The translations under genes and the position numbers were made by a program. DNA of 13,033 nucleotides from Patescibacteria group bacterium (GTDB taxonomy: Bacteria; Patescibacteriota; WWE3; 2-01-FULL-39-13). This document shows, piece after piece, positions 7,517-13,033 of this stretch. The notes under the pieces are model-generated. The model worked only from the letters and a program-made list of their open reading frames with translations, was not told the DNA's origin and ran no database searches. The stretch spans positions 1 through 13,033 of the forward strand of contig JAUPVU010000108.1 of the NCBI GenBank assembly GCA_030916925.1, read 5' to 3'. The stretch's first letter is position 1, and every line of letters starts with the position of its first letter.

Positions 7517-7933
7517 ATGAAAAAGTTATATGGAATTTTAAGCGCGTATGCTGGAATGTTTGTTTTGTTTGTGAGTCCTTCTTTTGCCCAAGATTTAGTT
7601 GGAACGGCTTATTCTGCGAGCAATAAATTTGGAGATCTCGATGGACTTAGTTCAATTTTACTATTTGTTTATAACATCTTTAGATATCTTGGATGGGCTG
7701 GAGTATTTATTGGAATCGGTTTCGTTTTATTCTCATTAATATACAAGCTTTTCAATGCAGATAACGAAGAGGCAATGAAGACGGTACAAGGTTATATAAC
7801 CAAGGCCGTTTTGATTGTAATTGCTGGATTGTTACTTTTGAGTTTAGGATGGTTAATTGGTTTTGTAGGCGGAATCTTCGGTTATTCAATAACACCATCA
7901 GATCCATTTACAGCTCTACCATCAGGTTCATAG
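7517..7933 (+). CDS. VirB2-like two-TM pilin protein with signal peptide, probable major subunit
   Basis: A protein of 138 residues. A signal peptide (1-24, cut likely after PSFA) is followed by two long membrane segments (about 45-78 and 96-120). These are separated by the acidic loop NADNEEAMKTVQGY, and a short Pro/Ser/Thr C-terminus follows. The layout matches VirB2-type pilins and Patescibacterial T4SS pilin-like proteins. About half of 66 aligned residues (from YLGWAGVF, residue 57) are identical to the next gene, including KL, EAM, KAV and SLGWL, so the two are tandem paralogues. This copy alone has a signal peptide, a perfect Shine-Dalgarno sequence, a longer leader and its own terminator 50 bp downstream. 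Those features suggest separate and abundant expression, as expected of a major pilus or fibre subunit. That role is inferred. The membrane topology is clear. Confidence 0.85.
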   Translation: MKKLYGILSAYAGMFVLFVSPSFAQDLVGTAYSASNKFGDLDGLSSILLFVYNIFRYLGWAGVFIGIGFVLFSLIYKLFNADNEEAMKTVQGYITKAVLIVIAGLLLLSLGWLIGFVGGIFGYSITPSDPFTALPSGS

Positions 7934-7979
7934 GTTTAACGTATGTCAGAATGCAATGATAAACATTGTATCTATGAGT

Positions 7980-8012
7980 AGAACGGGGTGCTTTAGCACC
8001 CCGTTCTTTTTT
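7980..8012 (+). terminator. Strong intrinsic terminator after the first pilin-like gene
   Basis: The stem GAACGGGGTGC (7981-7991) pairs perfectly with GCACCCCGTTC (7996-8006) around a TTTA loop. One more A-T pair (7980 with 8007) extends it, and six T residues follow (8007-8012). There is no T-run on the other side, so it acts on plus-strand transcripts. It is very GC-rich for this window. Confidence 0.95.
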
Positions 8013-8020
8013 GCTAGAAT
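8012..8020 (+). promoter_or_regulatory. Extended -10 promoter for the second and third pilin-like genes
   Basis: TGCTAGAAT is an extended -10 element (TG at 8012-8013, TAGAAT at 8015-8020). It begins at the last T of the upstream terminator. Transcription would begin near 8027, about 29 nt before the ATG at 8056. It would restart transcription of the downstream pair independently of the first pilin gene. Confidence 0.5.
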
Positions 8021-8055
8021 ATAAACAATTATGTATTTCTTTTTGATAAAAGCTT

Positions 8056-8388
8056 ATGCCAATAACTGAGGAAGATCTTGGAGTACTACCGGAAATTGGT
8101 CAAGTTGACAGTATGTATTCAATCTTTAATTTTCTATTAAATTTGTTTTCTTATCTAGGATGGGGTTTAATGTTTATTGGACTTGCTTACACACTTATGA
8201 TGTTGGTATTTAAATTATCGCAATCTGATAGTGACGAAGCAATGGCCGATTTTAGTAATGGTATAAAAAAGGCAGTGGTAATTGTTGTCTTAGGTTTACT
8301 ATCCCTAAGTCTCGGGTGGCTAGTACAATTTATTGGTGGAATAATTGGCATAGATGTTGAATTCGTTATACCAAATTTGTTGAAATAA
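8056..8388 (+). CDS. VirB2-like two-TM protein, paralogue of the upstream pilin, no signal peptide
   Basis: A protein of 110 residues with two membrane segments (about 22-53 and 71-97) flanking the acidic loop SQSDSDEAMADFSNG. From YLGWGLMF onward it is about half identical to the preceding 138-residue pilin-like protein, sharing EAM, KAV and SLGWLVQFIGG. Its N-terminus is a short polar segment (MPITEEDLGVLPEIG) in place of a signal peptide. The first membrane segment must therefore serve for insertion, and the orientation may differ from the paralogue. A stop codon (TAA) lies in frame two codons before the ATG, so the start cannot be extended. No good Shine-Dalgarno sequence is present. It is followed after 4 bp by a third family member and probably shares its transcript. 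A minor pilin or an inner-membrane partner of the pilin is an inference from homology. Confidence 0.8.
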   Translation: MPITEEDLGVLPEIGQVDSMYSIFNFLLNLFSYLGWGLMFIGLAYTLMMLVFKLSQSDSDEAMADFSNGIKKAVVIVVLGLLSLSLGWLVQFIGGIIGIDVEFVIPNLLK

Positions 8389-8392
8389 AAAT

Positions 8393-8755
8393 ATGGCATG
8401 CACTGATGTAGAAAATTGTATCCCTGATCCAACAAATATATCTGACGCCATATCCTCGATTGGTAGAATTTCTAATGTCGGATTAAATGTTATTCATTAT
8501 TTTCTTTTTGCAATTATGTTAGTTTTTGTGGCCTATAATGTTTTTATGGCGATTATGAATGTAGTTAAATCTCCTAGTGAAGATGCGATGACTAAACTAA
8601 GAGAGGGCTTAACTAATATCGTTTTTGCAGTATTAGGATTAATTGCCTTACCATATATTACCTTTTTCCTTGGGTTAGTTTTGAAGCTTTTAGGTTATAC
8701 GGATGGTAATAATAGTTATTTTAATCCACCTTTTTCTGCAGGTGATGGTAGTTAA
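8393..8755 (+). CDS. Two-TM pilin-like membrane protein, third and most divergent copy
   Basis: A protein of 120 residues with two membrane segments (about 30-58 and 74-101) around the loop NVVKSPSEDAMTKLREG. The Glu-Asp-Ala-Met motif sits where the two upstream paralogues have Glu-Glu-Ala-Met and Asp-Glu-Ala-Met. Outside this loop and the general hydrophobic pattern the similarity is weak. The N-terminus is polar, with two cysteines (3 and 9) and no signal peptide. The C-terminus is a short Asn/Pro/Gly tail. It starts 4 bp after the preceding stop codon with no Shine-Dalgarno sequence, so translation may depend on reinitiation. It ends 6 bp from the convergent glycosyltransferase gene without an intrinsic terminator. 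Membership of the pilin-like family is supported by topology, the loop motif and tandem position. The exact role is unknown. Confidence 0.75.
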   Translation: MACTDVENCIPDPTNISDAISSIGRISNVGLNVIHYFLFAIMLVFVAYNVFMAIMNVVKSPSEDAMTKLREGLTNIVFAVLGLIALPYITFFLGLVLKLLGYTDGNNSYFNPPFSAGDGS

Positions 8756-8761
8756 CTTAGA

Positions 8762-10285
8762 TTATTTTTCCTGGACACTTATTCCACATTCGTTATAAAA
8801 AACAATTGATGCGGCATAATTCAAAGTCTCCATTGATTCTGTTTTACAATACTTTTCAAATAAATTAATTAATAAAAATTGTCTTTGATCACCGTTTGTT
8901 TTTTCGAGTAGTAGAATAAACCCATCAAAATCTTTATTTTGTGTTACAAATTTTTCGAATGTCCGAACTTGTTCTTCATTTGGGGAAGATAAAAATTTAT
9001 CCAGTTGTCCCTCGCTAGCTATTACACGTCTATCAAAAATTCCATGTTTAGTGCTAAAATCGGTGATTATATTAGTGGGAATTATGTTAACGTTAGTGGT
9101 TATAGGTTTTTCGATATGGACATAAGGTTTAAGATCTGGGTATGCAATTAATTTGTATTGTAAGTTTGGCTCAGTATGTTGAGAAAGCGAATTATTCAAT
9201 TTAGCAAGATAAAATTGCTCATTTTTTTCTAATTCTATAAATGAAATAGCGCTTAGAGATAAAGTTACTAAGAGCACTGCGAGATAGGCATAACGGAGTG
9301 GGATTTTTAATAATCCATACCCAGATAAAATAAAGAAACTTAATATAAACAATGGATTAAATCTGACTCTAACATTTAAAGAGAAAGCATAACCTAGCAC
9401 AATCGATATGAAAAAAAATGATATCAGATAGTTCCAATAAGGATGTATATTTTTACTTTTGATTACAATATACATCTGAGAAATAACTGCCGCAGTTAAT
9501 GCCAAAAAAAGTATTTCGGATATTACATTTCCGTTATAAATAGAAAATACTTTCATGAACAGTTGATAGATAGTTTTATCATTTTGTGCAATCCACGTGA
9601 ATCTCGTTAGGTTATAGAAGATCTGATCCCAAGTCCATAAGATTAGACTAACTATACAAAATACAGTGTTTACTATTAAGGTGATTTTTATATGATTATA
9701 GGATTTTTGTTGCAATAGTACCGTTGTTATTATTACAAGTGTTATTAGGTATGGAAGATATCCCGATAAAACAAGTGATAATAAAAGAAGGTTAATCATC
9801 ACTAAAGTTTTGTAGCTCCCGTTTCTCGAGGAAATTGCGATCGATAATAAGCAGATTGGTAATGTTAAAGATGGATGTTTTAAGGTATCGATAATGCTAG
9901 CAAAAAAATAAGTAGCTGTGAATAATGTTAACCCAAGTATTAATCCCTGCTCGCGGGTTTTCTTAAATATAAGTAGGCATGCGGTTACCCAAATAGTAAG
10001 TGATATACAGCTAATAATTATTCTAGTTAAGATAATATTGGAAGTGGGTAAAAAGTGTAGAAATATATACATCCCAGGGGGATGAGGTTCAGCTCTAATG
10101 CTATTCAAGATTCCCGAGATAGTTTGTGTCGAAATAGCCTTAATTATCGTTTCATCGTATGAATAATGTGTTCCAATGGTTAAGTAGGTCGTGAGTTTGA
10201 CGACCATTGTAAACAAAATTACAACTAAAAATAATATGTAGAAGTTTGAAGTAAATTTGCTGGTTATATAAGTAGTTGTGGACAT
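8762..10285 (-). CDS. GT-C type integral membrane glycosyltransferase (PMT/ArnT-like)
   Basis: A protein of 507 residues. About ten membrane segments fill residues 15-350, and a soluble domain of about 150 residues follows. Two features match the GT-C fold used by lipid-linked-sugar transferases. One is an acidic pair in the first external loop after TM1 (Asp44-Glu45 in YSYDETI). The other is a following EPHPPGMYIFLHF motif (66-78), like the HPPLYY motif of the PMT_2/ArnT class. A late NVRVRFNPLF segment (304-313) recalls the Arg-Tyr...Pro motif near the end of the same fold. Such enzymes move a sugar from a polyprenyl-phosphate donor to a protein, lipid or polysaccharide at the outer face of the membrane. 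The acceptor is unknown. The neighbouring exported pilin-like proteins are possible targets, by context only. It starts 31 bp from the divergent gene and has no Shine-Dalgarno sequence. Confidence 0.78.
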   Translation of the reverse strand: MSTTTYITSKFTSNFYILFLVVILFTMVVKLTTYLTIGTHYSYDETIIKAISTQTISGILNSIRAEPHPPGMYIFLHFLPTSNIILTRIIISCISLTIWVTACLLIFKKTREQGLILGLTLFTATYFFASIIDTLKHPSLTLPICLLSIAISSRNGSYKTLVMINLLLLSLVLSGYLPYLITLVIITTVLLQQKSYNHIKITLIVNTVFCIVSLILWTWDQIFYNLTRFTWIAQNDKTIYQLFMKVFSIYNGNVISEILFLALTAAVISQMYIVIKSKNIHPYWNYLISFFFISIVLGYAFSLNVRVRFNPLFILSFFILSGYGLLKIPLRYAYLAVLLVTLSLSAISFIELEKNEQFYLAKLNNSLSQHTEPNLQYKLIAYPDLKPYVHIEKPITTNVNIIPTNIITDFSTKHGIFDRRVIASEGQLDKFLSSPNEEQVRTFEKFVTQNKDFDGFILLLEKTNGDQRQFLLINLFEKYCKTESMETLNYAASIVFYNECGISVQEK

Positions 10286-10316
10286 GCGATATAGCCTATT
10301 CTAATATAAAAATAGT
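10286..10316. promoter_or_regulatory. 31-bp divergent gap with overlapping -10-like boxes
   Basis: On the minus strand TAGAAT (10298-10303) lies 12 bp before the ATG at 10285. On the plus strand TAATAT (10302-10307) lies 9 bp before the ATG at 10317. Both predict leaders of only a few nucleotides. The two hexamers overlap, so RNA polymerase could not occupy both at once. Any -35 contact would fall at the edge of, or inside, the opposite gene. Confidence 0.35.
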
Positions 10317-12062
10317 ATGAATACACAATTATTTTCAATAAACGGTGATATGAATAACTCTAATGTTCCCGAACCTGAATTTAAACCTTTTAAACTCGAG
10401 GTTTTGGATCAACCAGATAGTGAACTTGGAAAACATTATAAAAAAGCTTTAGATGGTGGGCCTCCTGCAAATGAACAGTATACGGAACATTTTGATAGTT
10501 TTTCGGCTCAAGATCCACTCCTAGGTGAATATAGTGCCGATAATATAAGTGCGTTAGAAAGGCGCAGAGCGGTTTTGGCTCTGCAAAATCCTTCTAACAT
10601 TCCCGGCGCAATACATTTTGTAAATTTAAAAGAACATCCAAATGATCCAGATCCTACTTCTGAAGTAGCAATTTATCGTCCACTTGTGGAGGGCCAGCTT
10701 TCGGAAGGTCTACAGAAAAACTTAAATTTTTCTACTATTGTAGGGGCAATGAACCCACGTTCAAGTGAGCCACTCGTAGTTGTTTCCAAGAGGGTCGGGG
10801 ATCAATCAAAGGCAGCCCTTAACGAAGCTATTAGTTTTAATCTAGTAACTGTCGCTGAAGATAAAGAGAATCATCAATTTAGATCAATTTTAGACACAGA
10901 CGTATCGGGATTACCTGGAGGAGTTGCTAAGAAAGAGTCCGTGGAAAATGAACTCAAAGCCATTCTAAATAAATCTTTTAATAGGGATTCTCGATTACCT
11001 GCGGGATATAAATCGACAATTGAAGGAAAAAATTTTGTTGTTTCAAAAATTGATGGTAATACTAACGCAGGCCGATTAGTTTTTGAAATGGAGCAGGTCT
11101 CTGCAAGTGGTAATTTACTACCCCCTCTCAAAGGCGTGGCTTTAGAATATCAAGGAGTTGCCCATAAAGTCGATATGGATAGAGTGGATCAATTACAAAC
11201 GGTAATGGGTTTCATTCGTCCATCTAAAACTATAAGAAAACATGCAAATGTAGGTGTAAGTAATCCGCCTGCTTCAGCTACGGCGGCGTCCAGCCCAACA
11301 ACAGCATCTGCTACATCCTCAGTTTCTAATGCATCAAGGCCACCGGCTGCAAGTAATGGAGCATCTGGGCCAGCTAACTCAAGCCGAACTCCTGCTTCTA
11401 ATACTTCTTCTGCATCTACAAATGGAACTGCATCAAGTGCAGCTAGCTCAACATCAGCCAATACCAAACAAAACGGAACTAGTTTCAATTCAGTTTCAGG
11501 TACTTCGAATGGGAGACAGAATGGGGGAACTGAAAATTTTGGACACAATCAGAATGGTGGACCTACTGAGAATGGTGATTCAAAGGCGAATCGTGTACCG
11601 AACACGCAATATAATCCTCGAGTTACCGTTGATAGTACAGCTACCGTTATAGTAGAACCAGTAGTATCAGAAGAACAGCCTAAAGCTGAGCCAGTTATAG
11701 TTAATACAGCACCCCCAATTATGGAACCTAAACCGGCTGCTGAGTCAAACATAGAAAAAGAAAGTGGCAAAACTTGGTTTAAATACCATCCTGAGACCAA
11801 GACAGTTGAGTTGGAGAACTTTAGAGCATTTAATATCTTTATGTTGGAAACTTTGCCAGAGACTTCTGTTGTTAGAGCTGAAATATTAAGAATTGTTAAG
11901 TTGTCAGAAGAGCCTTCAAATGGGCAGAGCGACTTTGAGGTCATCTCCACCGCAGTTCTAACTTCAAAGGAGCTAACGGACTCGGATAAGCTAAAGGTTC
12001 TTACTAGGCTCAATGAACAAAGATTATCAGTACTAGAACAAATCAAGACTCCTAATAATTAA
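10317..12062 (+). CDS. Three-part cytoplasmic protein of unknown function with long Ser/Thr/Ala/Asn-rich linker
   Basis: A protein of 581 residues with no signal peptide or membrane segment. Residues 1-45 are polar. Residues 46-310 look globular (mixed alpha/beta, for example VAIYRPLVEGQL at 117-128 and LVVVSKRV at 153-160). Residues about 313-480 are a low-complexity, surely disordered linker, first Ser/Ala/Thr/Pro-rich, then Asn/Gly-rich (about 385-420), then acidic and Pro/Val-rich. Residues about 483-581 form a compact, mostly helical domain (KTWFKYHPETKTVELENF, then helices ending LTRLNEQRLSVLEQI). I do not recognise either domain. A fold-tethering layout like this suggests a scaffold or adaptor joining two partners, which is an inference. 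The start at 10317 is the first ATG in frame. Met12 is an alternative, but neither has a Shine-Dalgarno sequence. The gene lies between a divergent glycosyltransferase gene and a convergent unknown gene. Confidence 0.88.
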   Translation: MNTQLFSINGDMNNSNVPEPEFKPFKLEVLDQPDSELGKHYKKALDGGPPANEQYTEHFDSFSAQDPLLGEYSADNISALERRRAVLALQNPSNIPGAIHFVNLKEHPNDPDPTSEVAIYRPLVEGQLSEGLQKNLNFSTIVGAMNPRSSEPLVVVSKRVGDQSKAALNEAISFNLVTVAEDKENHQFRSILDTDVSGLPGGVAKKESVENELKAILNKSFNRDSRLPAGYKSTIEGKNFVVSKIDGNTNAGRLVFEMEQVSASGNLLPPLKGVALEYQGVAHKVDMDRVDQLQTVMGFIRPSKTIRKHANVGVSNPPASATAASSPTTASATSSVSNASRPPAASNGASGPANSSRTPASNTSSASTNGTASSAASSTSANTKQNGTSFNSVSGTSNGRQNGGTENFGHNQNGGPTENGDSKANRVPNTQYNPRVTVDSTATVIVEPVVSEEQPKAEPVIVNTAPPIMEPKPAAESNIEKESGKTWFKYHPETKTVELENFRAFNIFMLETLPETSVVRAEILRIVKLSEEPSNGQSDFEVISTAVLTSKELTDSDKLKVLTRLNEQRLSVLEQIKTPNN

Positions 12063-12069
12063 TAATAAT

Positions 12070-12110
12070 TATTCCAAATGTATGTTGAAAGCAATTTGAA
12101 CCGTGGAATA
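12070..12110. repeat. Imperfect hairpin after the linker-protein gene
   Basis: TATTCCA (12070-12076) is repeated inverted as TGGAATA (12104-12110), with an inner CAAAT/ATTTG match (12075-12079 with 12094-12098). No T-run follows, so it is not a typical intrinsic terminator, but it could mark or protect the 3' end of the mRNA. Confidence 0.3.
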
Positions 12111-12145
12111 TCGCGATGAAATCAATGTTTTACAAAGTATTTCTA

Positions 12146-12159
12146 GTGACAATTGTCAC
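12146..12159. repeat. Perfect 14-bp palindrome, possible operator
   Basis: GTGACAATTGTCAC reads the same on both strands. It lies in the 169-bp convergent gap, 36 bp downstream of an 8-bp palindrome ATCGCGAT (12110-12117). The symmetry would suit a dimeric DNA-binding protein, but there is no obvious promoter to control, since both flanking genes end here. Confidence 0.4.
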
Positions 12160-12231
12160 ATGGTGGAGATGGCTGAAGCTAATTGGAATCAAATCTTCCA
12201 GTTTATTATTCACAATAGTCTGTGAGAATTA

Positions 12232-13033
12232 TTATTCAACAAACTTAATAATATCCCTACTATATTTTTCGAATTCCTCTAAGTAAATACCGTGACATGA
12301 AGAGTTGCCATAAATATTATGGAATGCCGATTGTCGTTCATTCTCGTCGCTAGAAACAAAAACAGTTGCCCTCCTAGGATTTATACCTGATATTGTATTT
12401 ATATCTCTTAAAGTTAATTGAACCCCTCCAAATGATTTGGAAATTTGTTGATCAAGATTGTCACGTCCAATTTGGATGCCATGAATATAACCGGGTGCTA
12501 TATACACTCCATTGATAGTTATTGGAACAAGGTTTATTGCAGAAGGATTACCGAATCCTTTTGTTTTCTCTAAGAATATCGGGTTATTGTTTGTGTCCTT
12601 ATATACAGTCGTTTGCGGCGATGAACTTCCATATTCAGGTCCGTGTCCTTTCCAGGGAAAAATGCTTTTAAGAAAGACCTCTACATCACTACATATACCA
12701 ACGTTTCTGGCATCAGTCACGTTAAAATTGTTAAGGGTTCCATATCTTTCTGATTTCGGTGAAATTAAAGTTCCCAACATAGCTATAAATGCAGCCATCC
12801 CTGAGGGTAATTCTATATCTAATGTACTGAGTATTACTTCTGCTTCTTCAACCCCATATTTGGGAACTGGATGATCCTTATAGGTCCGAATAAGATCCAA
12901 ATCGCTGTCTTGATATGATTTATATTTTGCGTCAACCATTCGCTCTACAAATTTATCGAAAAATATTTCCGATCTGCGATCTGAATTTACTGGAAATTGT
13001 ATGTATCGACATAGGTGTGAAGTTGCTTTTAAA
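12232..13033 (-). CDS. Protein of unknown function, C-terminal 266 residues (start beyond window)
   Basis: The minus-strand frame stays open from the stop at 12232 to the right edge. An ATG at 12939 would give 235 residues. However, the 31 codons before it are also open and protein-like (LKATSHLCRYIQFPVNSDRRS and onward into FFDKFVERMVDAKY), so the true start is probably outside the window. The visible part is soluble-looking with no membrane segment, and appears globular: SGMAAFIAMLGTLI, a polar middle with Asn/Gly/Pro-rich turns, and strands such as INGVYIAPGYIHGIQIG. I see no known catalytic motif or domain. It converges on the linker-protein gene, with a 169-bp gap that holds two palindromes. 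The gene is real by length and composition; the function is unknown. Confidence 0.75.
   Translation of the reverse strand, partial: LKATSHLCRYIQFPVNSDRRSEIFFDKFVERMVDAKYKSYQDSDLDLIRTYKDHPVPKYGVEEAEVILSTLDIELPSGMAAFIAMLGTLISPKSERYGTLNNFNVTDARNVGICSDVEVFLKSIFPWKGHGPEYGSSSPQTTVYKDTNNNPIFLEKTKGFGNPSAINLVPITINGVYIAPGYIHGIQIGRDNLDQQISKSFGGVQLTLRDINTISGINPRRATVFVSSDENERQSAFHNIYGNSSCHGIYLEEFEKYSRDIIKFVE

Noticed and set aside
7951..7971. Small inverted repeat CAATG-ATAAA-CATTG before the terminator
   Set aside because: A five-bp AT-rich stem with no partner feature. The adjacent GC-rich terminator explains 3' end formation.
11189..11652. Overlapping long ORFs on both strands across the linker region of the 581-residue gene
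   Set aside because: They are side effects of the low-complexity Ser/Ala/Thr/Asn coding sequence. Their translations are biased and lack any domain or start signal.
12116..12286. Plus-strand ORF of 56 residues, hydrophobic, starting MKSMFYKVFLVTIVTWW
   Set aside because: It has no Shine-Dalgarno sequence or promoter, overlaps the 3' end of the right-edge gene by 55 bp, and its second half reads like the antisense of that gene. A small membrane peptide cannot be excluded but is not supported.
1..13033. Alternative genetic code with TGA as glycine (Gracilibacteria/SR1), prompted by the lack of TGA stops
   Set aside because: The frames I checked contain no in-frame TGA, and the genes end cleanly at TAA or TAG. 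Ten stops are too few to infer more than a bias against TGA.

Overview
The window is AT-rich and very compact. It looks like part of a Candidate Phyla Radiation (Patescibacteria) chromosome. Three things suggest this: VirB6/TrbL-like and two-TM pilin-like proteins of the kind common in those genomes, several large proteins that I do not recognise, and mostly Shine-Dalgarno-less starts. This placement is an inference. No rRNA, tRNA, transposase, CRISPR array or phage gene was seen. All ten visible stop codons are TAA (8) or TAG (2). TGA is never used as a stop, and it does not occur inside the reading frames I checked, so the standard bacterial code fits.

Layout, left to right: the N-terminal 832 residues of a very large cytoplasmic-looking protein (minus, running off the left edge); a VirB6/TrbL-like polytopic membrane protein (plus); a small exported two-TM pilin-like protein (minus); a secreted ectodomain fused to a two-TM pilin-like tail (plus); an exported coiled-coil plus SpoIID/LytB peptidoglycan-cleavage protein (minus); three two-TM pilin-like genes in a row (plus); a GT-C type membrane glycosyltransferase (minus); a three-part cytoplasmic protein with a long Ser/Thr/Ala/Asn-rich linker (plus); and a partial unknown protein (minus, running off the right edge).

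Taken together, the central genes look like the envelope-spanning part of a type IV secretion-like or conjugation-like machine. There is a channel subunit (VirB6-like), up to five VirB2-like two-TM proteins, and a peptidoglycan-opening enzyme that could stand in for VirB1. A glycosyltransferase that might decorate surface components lies beside them. No VirB4, VirB11 or VirD4 ATPase and no VirB8/9/10 core protein is in the window, so a complete system cannot be claimed.

The gene order is unusual. Eight of ten neighbouring gene pairs are on opposite strands, with convergent gaps of 6-12 bp and short divergent gaps. Only the pilin trio is co-directional, and it is split by a strong intrinsic terminator. 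The first pilin gene alone carries a perfect Shine-Dalgarno sequence. Most other genes have a TAGAAT/TAAAAT/TATACT-like -10 box only 9-16 bp before the start codon, which suggests leaderless or nearly leaderless mRNAs.
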